Source of the DNA: Roseibium sp. Sym1
GTDB lineage: Bacteria > Pseudomonadota > Alphaproteobacteria > Rhizobiales > Stappiaceae
DNA length: 64,000 bases
Assembly (NCBI RefSeq): GCF_027359675.1
Contig: NZ_CP114786.1
Coordinates: 2,454,501-2,518,500 of the forward strand
Direction: 5' to 3'
Part shown: positions 18,274-26,744 of the stretch, piece after piece
Position numbering within the stretch: position 1 is the first letter of the stretch
Layout: each line of letters opens with the position of its first letter
Notes under the pieces: model-generated
What the model was told of the DNA's origin: nothing
Seen by the model: only the letters and a program-made list of their open reading frames with translations
The model's database searches: none
Program-made: the position numbers and the translations under genes

Positions 18274-18909
18274 ATGCGGTTAATCGAACTGTCGGCGTTT
18301 TTAATACTTATGTCTGTGTTGCATGGGGCTTTGGTCCTGCCGGCCGGAGCGGCGTCCTTCGACGATCCGAGCTGGCCGTGCCAGCAACGCAAGGTTGAGA
18401 AGCTTTCCCTCGGGCTCATGTGGCCGGGTGCCGGCGTGAACGACCCGGAGGAAACCGGGGAGATCGCGTTGCCGCCGGAAGCCCGGGAGCTTGCGGGCCG
18501 GCTTGAACTGCGCCGGACGTCTCTGGAAGAAGCGGAGCAGCTTGTGGCCGGCTTCCGCGAGCGCAACCCGGGCGTGACGGCGGATCTGATGCAAGCGGTG
18601 TTCACCGACATTTTCGACCGGCTCGGCACGACCCGGAGCAAGATCATCTCCGGCATAGGGCGCTATTCGGCCAAGCAGATCGACCTTGCGAAGAAGATCG
18701 ACGCGACCCGCGCGGAAATGGACCGGATCATGGGCGAGAACGAGCCTGACTACGACCGGGTCGACCAGCTGGAAGAGCAGCTCGACTGGGACGAGAGGGT
18801 CTATCGTGACCGGGCCCGGTCGCTCACCTATGTCTGCGAAACCCCGGTCCTGATTGAAAAGCGCCTGTACGCGCTGGCCCAGATCCTGCTGAAATACACC
18901 CCGGAGTGA
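18274..18909 (+). CDS. Secreted coiled-coil protein of unknown function in the methanol island
   Basis: The 211-residue protein has a signal peptide (to about AGAA) and a mature N-terminus SFDDPSWPCQQRKVEKLS. A helical, charged section at about 120-180 (IDATRAEMDRIMGENEPDYD onward) is likely coiled coil. Two Cys (C36 and C188) lie near the two ends of the mature chain and could form a disulfide. ATG 18274 has a site GGGAGGCCTG. It is divergent from frmA and convergent with the zinc hydrolase. I do not recognise a named family, but its location suggests a periplasmic accessory of quinoprotein metabolism. Confidence 0.75.
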   Translation: MRLIELSAFLILMSVLHGALVLPAGAASFDDPSWPCQQRKVEKLSLGLMWPGAGVNDPEETGEIALPPEARELAGRLELRRTSLEEAEQLVAGFRERNPGVTADLMQAVFTDIFDRLGTTRSKIISGIGRYSAKQIDLAKKIDATRAEMDRIMGENEPDYDRVDQLEEQLDWDERVYRDRARSLTYVCETPVLIEKRLYALAQILLKYTPE

Positions 18910-18947
18910 TGCCTTCACCGGGCCTGGAGGCTTCGGCGGAACGTGCG

Positions 18948-18980
18948 GCCATGTCTGGGCCACGTCTGGGCCATGTCTGG
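18948..18980. repeat. Three tandem 11-bp repeats
   Basis: The unit GCCAYGTCTGG occurs three times without gaps (18948-18958, 18959-18969, 18970-18980); the middle copy has C instead of T at the fifth base. It sits between convergent genes, so it is not an obvious promoter element. Confidence 0.85.
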
Positions 18981-19091
18981 CAGGCCGGGTCCCGTTCAGG
19001 CGCTCAACCCGGCTTGACGCTGGGCGTTTGATACTGGCCATGGGCAACCATGGCAAACTAGAGACGCAAGGCCCTGTAACGGCCAGTCCGG

Positions 19092-20129
19092 TTATTCCCA
19101 TTCCAGTTCCGTGAAGGCGGCGGTGGCGTTGCGCGTGTTGAAGAGGTCGAACAGCTCCCATTCGGTCGACTCGCTTTGTGCAATGTGTTCGACGGCCTCT
19201 CCGATCCGCTCGCCGTTCTGCAAGGCTTGCCGTGTGTCGCCTTGCAGTGTGTCCAGATACCGCCGCATCGGTTCCAGGGCCGCCTCAAGCGGAAGCGCCG
19301 GCGCGCCATGTCCCGGAACGATCCTTTCGGCATCCGTTGCCGCCAGCCGGTCGAGGCTGGTGAGCCATCCCGGCAGGGAGCCGTCGAGAGCGGGCAAATG
19401 CCGGTCGAAGACAAGATCACCGGCAAACATCGTGTTCGTCGACCTGTCCACCACCGTGAGGTCCGTCGTCGAATGGGCCGCCGGCCAGGTCTCGATGGAC
19501 AGGACGCGGCCGCCGAGATCTATCTCTCCCGCCGCTTCCCCGGGCCGGACCGGATGCGTTCCCAGAAATCCCTGCGGGCCGATCAGCCGTTCGAACCCGG
19601 TCAGATAGGCGTCCTGCCGGTCACGAAACGCCCGGATGAATCCCGGATGGGCAACGATCGTCGCTCCCGCTTCCGCAAACACGGCGGCACCGAAGACGTG
19701 GTCGGGGTGAATATGGGTCAGGATCACATGGCTTACGGGCAGCGGGCTGAGCGCTCGTATGGCCCGGTAGAGCTCTTCCCCGACCGCCCTGGAGCCGCCG
19801 GTATCGATCACGGCAATCGACGTGTCGCCGACAACGACACCGATGTTGGCGACATCTCCCAGGTTGTCCGGGCCGGGTTCGGCGATCTCGCCGCGGTGGA
19901 CATAAACCCCCGGGGCAACCTGCGTGAGCTTCAGGCCCGGGCCCATCGGGCGGCAGGTGGCGTTGCCTGTGTCCCGTGCATTTGCCGGCACGTTCGTTGC
20001 CGGCAAGGCCAGGCCGGGAAGGAGCGCTTCGCATTCCTCGAGAGACTGACGCTCCATGCCGGGCACGAGCTGTGCGCGGCAGGTATCGGGTTGAGCCAAA
20101 AGGCAGATCATGACGACAAGCTCGAACAT
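19092..20129 (-). CDS. SoxH-like zinc metallohydrolase of the quinoprotein relay (type 2)
   Basis: The 345-residue protein has a short hydrophobic N-terminus (MFELVVMICLLAQPDTC) and a metallo-beta-lactamase domain. Zinc ligands are visible as THIHPDHVFGA (HxHxDH), a later WPAAHSTTDLTV His, the FAGDLVFD Asp and the VPGHGAP His. It resembles SoxH relatives that partner fused SoxYZ-like carriers in PQQ gene clusters, and is indeed divergent from SoxYZ-like copy B, 121 bp away. The reaction is unknown; hydrolysis of a carrier-bound thioester or persulfide is a reasonable idea. ATG 20129 fits the family N-terminus; an ATG at 20171 is possible. Confidence 0.85.
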   Translation of the reverse strand: MFELVVMICLLAQPDTCRAQLVPGMERQSLEECEALLPGLALPATNVPANARDTGNATCRPMGPGLKLTQVAPGVYVHRGEIAEPGPDNLGDVANIGVVVGDTSIAVIDTGGSRAVGEELYRAIRALSPLPVSHVILTHIHPDHVFGAAVFAEAGATIVAHPGFIRAFRDRQDAYLTGFERLIGPQGFLGTHPVRPGEAAGEIDLGGRVLSIETWPAAHSTTDLTVVDRSTNTMFAGDLVFDRHLPALDGSLPGWLTSLDRLAATDAERIVPGHGAPALPLEAALEPMRRYLDTLQGDTRQALQNGERIGEAVEHIAQSESTEWELFDLFNTRNATAAFTELEWE

Positions 20130-20250
20130 CGGGGACAAGGATCCCCGTCCGGACCGCGCGGGACAATACATCCTAAAGGATCGGTTCGGGGGACTGCAGC
20201 CGCGTGGTAGAATCCCGCATTCTAACCAGTGACAGAGGTGCCGGATCGCC

Positions 20251-21126
20251 ATGACCGTTCGCCACATCCTGCAGCCCGCCTGCCGTGCGCTGATCGCGCT
20301 GGCCGTGGCGTTGCCCCCGGCATTGATTGTGCTTCCCGGTCCCGCACGCGCGGCGGGAGACACGGAGACGGGTGACACGGAGACGGGCAACCCGTTGACG
20401 CAGGAGGGCAGCTGGCCCGACTTGCGCGGTGACATCATTGGCGACCGGATGCCTGCGGCAGCGGAGGGCGCGGTGGAGCTGAGCGCGCCCTACCGGGCCC
20501 ATGATGCCGCCACTGTTCCCGTCAGCGTGAAACAGCCCGGGCCCTCCGCCCCGTTGATCGAGAGTGCCATTCTTGTCATCGACGAGAATCCGGCGCCGGT
20601 TGCCGCCGAACTGACATTTGCTCCCGACATGCATCCGCTGGATCTCGAACTCAGGATACGCGTCAACCAGTATTCCAACGTCAGGCTGATCGCGGAAACC
20701 GCGGACGGCGCGTTGATGACAGGCCGTTTCGTCAAGGCGTCAGGCGGCTGTTCCGCGCCGGCGACAAGGGATCCCGAAGTCGCCCTGTCGACCATGGGGG
20801 AGATCCGGGTGAAACACTTCGGGTCTGCCACCGGTGCGCCCGGGTCGCGGCGGGAGGCACAGCTCATGATCCGGCATCCGAACTATTCGGGCTTGCAGCG
20901 CGACCAGGTCACGCAGCTGTTCATTCCCGCCCATTTCGTCAATATCGTCGAGGTGCGGCAGGGCGACGATCTCCTGTTCACCGTCGAGGGCGGCATTTCC
21001 CTGTCTGAAAATCCGGTGATCCGGTTCGCCTATACCGACAATGGCGCGGAGACGCTCCACGTTCACGCGGAGGACACGGACGGCAACGTCTGGGAAAAGA
21101 CCATAGAAAAAGATCCGGCCAGTTGA
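20251..21126 (+). CDS. Quinoprotein dehydrogenase-associated fused SoxYZ-like carrier (copy B)
   Basis: The 291-residue secreted protein (signal to about ARAAG) is a paralogue of 10880-11725. Shared landmarks are SWPDLRGDIIGDRM, ELSAPYRAHDA, VIDENPAPVAAEL and GGISLSENPVI. The carrier Cys lies in KASGGCSAPA, closer to the GGCGG end of SoxY than in copy A. The N-terminus of the mature chain has a small Gly-Asp-Thr-Glu-Thr duplication. Divergent from the SoxH-like hydrolase, which makes that enzyme its most likely partner. Confidence 0.87.
   Translation: MTVRHILQPACRALIALAVALPPALIVLPGPARAAGDTETGDTETGNPLTQEGSWPDLRGDIIGDRMPAAAEGAVELSAPYRAHDAATVPVSVKQPGPSAPLIESAILVIDENPAPVAAELTFAPDMHPLDLELRIRVNQYSNVRLIAETADGALMTGRFVKASGGCSAPATRDPEVALSTMGEIRVKHFGSATGAPGSRREAQLMIRHPNYSGLQRDQVTQLFIPAHFVNIVEVRQGDDLLFTVEGGISLSENPVIRFAYTDNGAETLHVHAEDTDGNVWEKTIEKDPAS
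20356..20385 (+). repeat. In-frame 15-bp tandem duplication in the SoxYZ-like gene
   Basis: Two 15-bp units differing at one base (20356-20370 and 20371-20385) encode a repeated GDTET sequence just after the signal peptide. A coding microrepeat in a linker; it changes linker length without disturbing the fold. Confidence 0.75.
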
Positions 21127-21138
21127 GCGCGTCGACGC

Positions 21139-21507
21139 TCAGAAGCAGATGATGTCCGCCTCCGCCTGTGCCCTGCGCAGGGTTGCCACCAGTTCCTTTG
21201 CCATGGCCGCGGTCCGGAAAATGGACATCCTTTCACCACCGACCTGTTGCAGAGACAGGACGGTTTCGGCCTCGACGTAATCTTCGTAGGGGACGATGGT
21301 CGCAATCACGTCGATCGAGCAGGAACAGCGCCGGAGGACATCCGCGCTCCGGCCGTTTGACGCCATGCAGCCGAACACGTAGTCGGCCCTGGCCTCCGTC
21401 GGATAATCGTTGAACCGCTGGGCCACGGACTGCCCCATGGCCACTCCCGAGCCAAAGATGAGAAAGGCGATCGGAACGGCGATGGCGCGGGCTGTTTTTT
21501 TGCTCAC
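21139..21507 (-). CDS. Small secreted four-Cys protein, function unknown
   Basis: The 122-residue protein has a hydrophobic leader (AIAVPIAFLIFGSGVAMGQ) and a helical mature part. Cys residues lie at 47 (VFGCMASNG), 61 and 63 (LRRCSCSIDVIA) and 121, next to the C-terminal Phe, a spacing suited to two disulfides. It begins at GTG 21507, whose GTGA overlaps the stop of the upstream gene, with an AGGAG site at a proper distance. Forms a two-gene operon with 21504-22202 and converges on SoxYZ-like copy B. No named family recognised. Confidence 0.78.
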   Translation of the reverse strand: MSKKTARAIAVPIAFLIFGSGVAMGQSVAQRFNDYPTEARADYVFGCMASNGRSADVLRRCSCSIDVIATIVPYEDYVEAETVLSLQQVGGERMSIFRTAAMAKELVATLRRAQAEADIICF

Positions 21508-22202
21508 TCTGTCATCTCCTTCGACCGGAACCGGATCGAGCTGGCATAGACGGGCGTTTGCTCCGCGTCCCCGTCCGTCTTCGGACCGGCCGGGGCCTCT
21601 GCCTGCAGTTGATAATACCACCCCGGTATCTGTTCGGACATTCTGACGGTCAGTTTGAGGTCGCCGAAGCCCTTCATCCGGTCCTTGTTGGGATCGTTGC
21701 GGAAGGGCTGCAGTGTCACGGTCGTGACTTCGATGCTTCCATCGTCGGTTTCCAGGATTTCCTCCCGGACGGGATTGTCCTGCTCAAGCGCAGCCTTGAT
21801 CCTGTTGCGGATATAGTACGGGCTTCCCCCGGCGGTCGTCGCCATATCCCTGACGATCGACTCGACGAAATAGAGGATCAGCGGATTGCCGACCTTTGCG
21901 GGAAAGGAGCCGATCGTGCGGTGCCTTTCGCCCTGACGAAACGTCAGGACGGCCATGTCTTCCGGTGCGAAGTCCAGTCTGACCGTCCCGGTTTCGCGGT
22001 CCGCGATCTGTTCGTTCGCGCGTGCCGAAACCCGGCGCTCGTAGGTAAGGGGCGTTTCCCGCGACAGGCCGTCAAGCGTGCCCGTCCTGAAGAGCAGGTC
22101 GTAGGTGTCCGCGGCCGCCGCCGCCTGAAGCGCCGCAAAAAACAGCAAAGCGGCGACCAAAAGGCCGTTGGCCGCCGGCCCAAGCTTCCGGCATGGCATC
22201 AT
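21504..22202 (-). CDS. Secreted protein of unknown function, partner of the four-Cys protein
   Basis: The 232-residue protein has a signal peptide (LLVAALLFFAALQAAAA) and a beta-rich mature part (DTYDLLFRTGTLDGLSRETP; GTVRLDFAPEDMAVLTFRQG; VTLQPFRNDPNKDRMKGFGD). No Cys in the mature chain, no catalytic motif and no clear family. A double ATG at 22202/22199 follows AAGGAAGGAAG. The next gene starts inside its stop. Location in the quinoprotein island suggests a periplasmic role; this is inference. Confidence 0.75.
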   Translation of the reverse strand: MMPCRKLGPAANGLLVAALLFFAALQAAAAADTYDLLFRTGTLDGLSRETPLTYERRVSARANEQIADRETGTVRLDFAPEDMAVLTFRQGERHRTIGSFPAKVGNPLILYFVESIVRDMATTAGGSPYYIRNRIKAALEQDNPVREEILETDDGSIEVTTVTLQPFRNDPNKDRMKGFGDLKLTVRMSEQIPGWYYQLQAEAPAGPKTDGDAEQTPVYASSIRFRSKEMTE

Positions 22203-22275
22203 GACTTCCTTCCTTTTCCTGATCCGTCGATACGGAACTCGCCTTGAGCCTATCGCGATGCAGCCGGCTGTCACT

Positions 22276-22291
22276 GCAGACTTTTGTCTGC
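22276..22291. promoter_or_regulatory. Inverted repeat upstream of the 22.2-kb two-gene operon
   Basis: GCAGAC (22276-22281) and GTCTGC (22286-22291) flank TTTT. It lies 74 bp upstream of the start at 22202 and 49 bp beyond the end of the kinase gene, so it may be an operator or a short terminator stem. No U tract follows on the minus strand. Confidence 0.35.
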
Positions 22292-22339
22292 GTTTCATGT
22301 CCATGGACCCTGATCGGGTTTCTCCGGAACGGGACCGGT

Positions 22340-24586
22340 TCACATGGCCGCCGACCGGCGGGTCTTCCAGTCGACAAGCGGGCGCAGGCGGGACAGTTTC
22401 ACCGGCTTGGTCAGCACGGTGAAGTCATGGCGCCTGCTGTCTTCGGCCAGTTGTTCCTCCGGGCTTGCGGTGATCATGATGGCCGGCACGTGCGTCTTCG
22501 TTTCGTCTCTGACCGCGACGATTGTCCTGATGCCGGTGTCGTCGCCATCGAGCTGGTAGTCCGCCAGAATGATGTCGGGTGCCATGCCGATGTCGCGCAC
22601 CTGGCCGATGGCTTCTTCCGTGGAGGCCGCCGTCAGGACACTGCCGCCCCAGGATTCGATCTTACGTGCTGTCGCGTAGAGAACGTCGGGATTGTTTTCG
22701 ACGATCAGGACGATGAGGTCCATGTCGTCGGCGCGCACCGGAACGGTCTCGGGTTTGCCCCGGTGCTCCTCTGCCGGAGCGCTGACGACGGGCAGCGTGA
22801 TCGAAAAGACCGAGCCCCTGCCCGGGGCCGACCGCAGCGAGACCGGATGTCCCAGCCGTCTGCAGGCACGATCGACGATGGACAGTCCCAGTCCCATGCC
22901 GAAGCCGGAGCGTTCCGGCGAGGCCCGGGTGAACTCGGAAAAGATCCTGTGCTGATCCTTTCGTGAAATGCCGATGCCCGTATCCCAGACCTCCAGCACC
23001 AGGTTGGAGCCCCGGCGGCGGCAGCCGGCAAGCACCCTGCCGCTTTCGGTATACTGGATGGCATTGACGACCAGGTTCTGGATCGACCTCAACAGATAGC
23101 GCTGGTCGCTGGAGACCCAGGCACTGCTGGGGACGATGTCGAGGCGGATGTCCTTTTCCTCCGCCAGTTGCGTGTAGTCCTCCCGGACAGAGGTCAGCAA
23201 CTCGCCGATGCAAAAGGAGCTGACCGACATTTCCGTGCCTGTCGATTCCAGGCGGGATATGTCGAGCAGCGCGTGCAGCAGCGATTCAATCGAGTTGAAC
23301 GAGCGCTCCAGGCGGTTGACGGTGGCGGCCAGCGGCGTTTTCGCGGCGCTGTCGCTCATGGTCGAAATAAGCAGCTTTGCAGCGTTGATGGGCTGCAGCA
23401 GGTCGTGACTTGCCGCCGCGAAGAACTTGGTCTTGGAGGAGACGGCCTCCTCGGCCCGTTCCTTGGCGAGACGCAGCTCCTCGTCGATGAGGGCCTGTTC
23501 CTCATTCTGCTTGCGCAGCCGGTCATTGGCGAGGGTCAGTTCCTGCGTCCGCTCGCGCACCCGCTGCTCCAGGAGCTCCGTTGTCTGGGTCTCCGCGGTT
23601 ATGTCCATCACGTTCATGATGAAGCCCTTGTCGGGCAATCCGTGAACCCGGATATCCAGGATGTCACCGTCGTCGTGACGGAACTTGGTCTCCATTCCCT
23701 GCCCGGCGTGAACCTCGGATATCCATCTGGCGAGCGCGTCCTCCCGCTGGCCGCTGTCCAGGGTCCTGTGCCGCAGGAGAAACTCGAGGATCTGGCCGAA
23801 CGCGGTGCCCTTTCGCACCAGCGACACCGGCAGGCGCAGCAGTTCCTGGAACCGATCGTTGTGAATGAGCAGGGCGCCCTCGGGGGAAAACGTGCAGACA
23901 CCCTGGGTCATGTGATCGAACGCGGCCTGCAGAAACAGGGTCTGTTCATCGATCAGGCGGTTCTTTTCGCGCCGGTTCTGGCGGACGATGCTGGTGATCT
24001 CCGTCGACAGGAGAACGGTCTTGCTGGACGAGGCCGTCTTGTGCGTGATCTGGAACCAGCGGTCGCCGCGCAGGCCGACCACGGAGGGATAGGGCGTCTC
24101 GACGCCATTGCGGGAGCGCACGGATCTCCGGTTCGCGCCGTTCTCGGTCGTCGCCCGGGAGACGACATGCTTGCTCAGCCTGAGAGCCTTGAAGTAGTCG
24201 CTGATGTCGAGCCCGGCGATGACTTTCCCGGCCATGTCGGGAATCATCACCCGGAACTGGTCGTTGCAGATTTCCAGGGTGCCTTCGGTGAAAAGGGCGA
24301 AGCCGCCCTCCATGCTGTCCAGCGCGTCGGCCAGGTTGCGCTCGGTCTGCTCGCGCGCATATTCGGCGATCTTGAGCTGGTTGCTGGCCCTGCCGAGCGT
24401 ATCAAGCGCCTGTTCCAGGTCCCGCGTCTTTTCCCAGACCTCTCCTTGCAGGGCGATTGCCGACTGGAACAGGGAATAGGCGCTGTCGCCGACATCGTGT
24501 TCCCGGCTGGCACGCTTCATGAGCGCCGCTATGATTTTTTCCTGGCGCCTGACCTGGTCTTCAAGGGGTTCGCTCGGGTCGATCAA
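22340..24586 (-). CDS. PAS hybrid sensor histidine kinase with C-terminal receiver (NahK/ErcS'-like)
   Basis: The 748-residue cytoplasmic kinase has no membrane segment. Order: N-terminal helical part, PAS-like segments (about 110-190 and 235-345), coiled coil (RVRERTQELTLANDRLRKQN), HisKA with FFAAASHDLLQPINAAKLL, HATPase (NLVVNAIQYTESGR, WDTGIGIS, GFGMGLGLSIV) and a receiver (DIILADYQLDG). The HDLLQPINA box is typical of this family, whose members control PQQ alcohol oxidation in Pseudomonas. It starts at TTG 24586, overlapping the FIST gene stop (TTGA), with AAAGGAGG 10 bases ahead. It should signal to the response regulator at 25762. Confidence 0.87.
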   Translation of the reverse strand: MIDPSEPLEDQVRRQEKIIAALMKRASREHDVGDSAYSLFQSAIALQGEVWEKTRDLEQALDTLGRASNQLKIAEYAREQTERNLADALDSMEGGFALFTEGTLEICNDQFRVMIPDMAGKVIAGLDISDYFKALRLSKHVVSRATTENGANRRSVRSRNGVETPYPSVVGLRGDRWFQITHKTASSSKTVLLSTEITSIVRQNRREKNRLIDEQTLFLQAAFDHMTQGVCTFSPEGALLIHNDRFQELLRLPVSLVRKGTAFGQILEFLLRHRTLDSGQREDALARWISEVHAGQGMETKFRHDDGDILDIRVHGLPDKGFIMNVMDITAETQTTELLEQRVRERTQELTLANDRLRKQNEEQALIDEELRLAKERAEEAVSSKTKFFAAASHDLLQPINAAKLLISTMSDSAAKTPLAATVNRLERSFNSIESLLHALLDISRLESTGTEMSVSSFCIGELLTSVREDYTQLAEEKDIRLDIVPSSAWVSSDQRYLLRSIQNLVVNAIQYTESGRVLAGCRRRGSNLVLEVWDTGIGISRKDQHRIFSEFTRASPERSGFGMGLGLSIVDRACRRLGHPVSLRSAPGRGSVFSITLPVVSAPAEEHRGKPETVPVRADDMDLIVLIVENNPDVLYATARKIESWGGSVLTAASTEEAIGQVRDIGMAPDIILADYQLDGDDTGIRTIVAVRDETKTHVPAIMITASPEEQLAEDSRRHDFTVLTKPVKLSRLRPLVDWKTRRSAAM

Positions 24587-25752
24587 AACAGGGTTTCCTC
24601 CTTTGGAGGAAAGAACGCGACGCCGACGAATGTCTGGTTCACATGAACACCCAGATGTTGCTCGCCATAGGTGTTGAAACCGAAGACGTGATGCTTGCAC
24701 AGCACACCCGAGGCATCCTCGACCAGGTTGTTCTGCTCGATCTCGAGACGGCGCAGGTAGCAGTCGAAGCCGAGAATGAAGTCGGGATCCTCGCCCACGC
24801 CGGCCCCGCAGTCGAGACCCGCCTCCAGTGTTTTCAGGATTTCGGTACCCTGCCCGAGAGTGAGCACAAGGCCGTCATCGATTGCCGAAAGAAACCAGAG
24901 CCCGTCATCGTCGGCAACCTGCTGGATGGCGCGCACGTGCCAGCTCTTTCCGTTGCGCACGAGAACCGGATTGTCGGCGAAGACCTTCGGACACAGGTCC
25001 TTCACGCTGCATCCGATGTAGCGGGCATATTCCCGGGCCGCAGGAACGCCGTTGATTTCCAGCACCAGCCGCTCTTCCGGTATGGCCTTGGTGACCACCA
25101 TGCGCTTGTCCGTCGGCAGGAAATGGTCAAACCCGAGCGCCCGAAAATCAAGATCCGTTTCCAGGAGAACGAGCAGTGCCGCATCGCTGTGTGCCCTGCC
25201 GCCGTGGAGCACGAATGTCTCATCGAAGGCGAGCCCGTGCCCGGCCGAGCCGCCGAACACAGGGACATCGCCCAGACCCGCGTTCAGCGCCGCGACGAGG
25301 AGATCTTCCTGCTTGGAAAGGCCGTCCGCGAAAACGAGGGCGACGCGCTTCCAGTTTGCCGAACGCGGAAAACGCGACGCCAACATCTCGGCCTGGGCCG
25401 CGATGCCCTCGATGGCGACGGGTCTGAGCGGCTTGAGCAGCGTGGACGAGCATCGGAAGTGCCGCTTGGGAAACGCGATGACCAGCAGGGCATCGTTCTC
25501 GTAACCTTCCGGGGTGATCTGGCCAGCGGTCGAACAGCCGAAGGCCGTCGCCGACGGCATGACCTCGGCCATGATGCGGGCGACGGTGTCGCTGTCCAGG
25601 TGATCCGGCACGAAGACCAGCAGGAAGCACGTCGCGTGCAGCCTCAGGTCCGTCGTGGCTTCCCTGACGGCGGTCTCGGGCGAACGCGCATGGGAAACCC
25701 CGACCTGCACCGTGAGCGGCTGTCCGGTCTTGTGGGAATGCCGTATGTTCAT
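24583..25752 (-). CDS. FIST-domain sensory protein
   Basis: The 389-residue soluble protein has FIST_N (VGVSHARSPETAVREATTDL; AFGCSTAGQITPEGYENDAL; PVFGGSAGHGLAFD) and FIST_C (VLEINGVPAAREYARYIG, VLTLGQGTEIL) domains. It also has a C-terminal EDPDFILGFDCYLRRLEIEQ segment with conserved Cys. FIST proteins are thought to bind small ligands and feed two-component systems. ATG 25752 lies 9 bp after the response regulator gene; the gene overlaps the kinase start. The order regulator-FIST-kinase is one transcript. The ligand is unknown. Confidence 0.9.
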   Translation of the reverse strand: MNIRHSHKTGQPLTVQVGVSHARSPETAVREATTDLRLHATCFLLVFVPDHLDSDTVARIMAEVMPSATAFGCSTAGQITPEGYENDALLVIAFPKRHFRCSSTLLKPLRPVAIEGIAAQAEMLASRFPRSANWKRVALVFADGLSKQEDLLVAALNAGLGDVPVFGGSAGHGLAFDETFVLHGGRAHSDAALLVLLETDLDFRALGFDHFLPTDKRMVVTKAIPEERLVLEINGVPAAREYARYIGCSVKDLCPKVFADNPVLVRNGKSWHVRAIQQVADDDGLWFLSAIDDGLVLTLGQGTEILKTLEAGLDCGAGVGEDPDFILGFDCYLRRLEIEQNNLVEDASGVLCKHHVFGFNTYGEQHLGVHVNQTFVGVAFFPPKEETLF

Positions 25753-25761
25753 CGTCAACGC

Positions 25762-26484
25762 CTAGCTCAGCAAGGCCCTGGTGTCGCCTTCGGAAAGATG
25801 AGCCCGCCCGTCCAGGCTGGCGCTCTTGACCAGAAGCGCAGCCTGGGTCCGGTTGTTCACTCCGAGCCGCCGCAAGAGCGCGGTTATATGCGCCTTCACG
25901 GTTGCCTCGGCGAGCGAAAGCTCATAGGCGATCTGCTTGTTCGGCTTGCCCGCGCAGATCAGTTTCATGATCCGGTTCTGCTGGGGCGTCAGGTCCGCGA
26001 TCTTGTGTGCGATCTGCTGAACGCTGAGGTCGGCCCGGCTCGCCCGTTTCGGCGGCGTGTAGCCAGGGGGCAGAAACCGGCGCCCGTCCCGGATGTCCAG
26101 AAGCGCCTGTTGCAGCACCTTGTGCGAGGCATCCTTTGGAATGAAACCGGCTGCACCGGACGACATGAGTATGCTGATCGTCTCGTCCGACGTTTCGGCC
26201 GAGATGACCAGGACCGGTACGTCCGGCAGGCGGTCCTTGACCTTCAGAAAGCCGCTGAGGCCGGTCACGTCCGGCAACTTGAGATCCAGCATCACCAGGT
26301 CCGGCTGGAACCGGGGCCCAACCAGGCGCAGGCCTGCCTTCAATGAGGTCGCTTTCTTGACTGAATTGGAGTCGAAGTGTTTTTCGAGTGTCGCAGCAAG
26401 CGCATCGCAATAAAGCGGGTGGTCATCGATCACGAGGATCGAATTGATAACCACGTGTTCCTGCGGACAGCATTTCTTGCTCAT
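25762..26484 (-). CDS. LuxR/NarL-type response regulator
   Basis: The 240-residue protein has an N-terminal receiver (SILVIDDHPLYCDALAA; phospho-Asp in LVMLDLKLPDVTG; conserved Lys in GFIPKDAS) and a C-terminal LuxR-type HTH (LTPQQNRIMKLICAGKPNKQ; AEATVKAHITALLRRLGVNN). A short N-terminal extension contains two adjacent Cys (MSKKCCPQ). ATG 26484 has GGGAGGAGG ahead. It is the first gene of the regulator-FIST-kinase operon and resembles ErdR-type regulators of alcohol oxidation. Control of xoxF or the lut-like operon is plausible but not shown by sequence. Confidence 0.9.
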   Translation of the reverse strand: MSKKCCPQEHVVINSILVIDDHPLYCDALAATLEKHFDSNSVKKATSLKAGLRLVGPRFQPDLVMLDLKLPDVTGLSGFLKVKDRLPDVPVLVISAETSDETISILMSSGAAGFIPKDASHKVLQQALLDIRDGRRFLPPGYTPPKRASRADLSVQQIAHKIADLTPQQNRIMKLICAGKPNKQIAYELSLAEATVKAHITALLRRLGVNNRTQAALLVKSASLDGRAHLSEGDTRALLS

Positions 26485-26744
26485 CCGTCATCCTCCTCCC
26501 GAGAGAAGATTACAGTAACAATCGAGGGTGACCCAAAGCAAGAAAAACACAACCGCCGTCGCGCAGCTTCAAGCAGATCGCCGGTTTTCTGCCGGGAATC
26601 CCGACTGCAGCCGCATTGCCTGGCCGGGAGCGATTTCCCACCGGCACGCGGTGATGCGCCCGGCCCCGCCCAAATGGGCAAAGCCGGAAAAAACGCTGTT
26701 GCCCGATCGACTTGGTGATCGTCCGGCCGCCGAGGGGCGCATGT

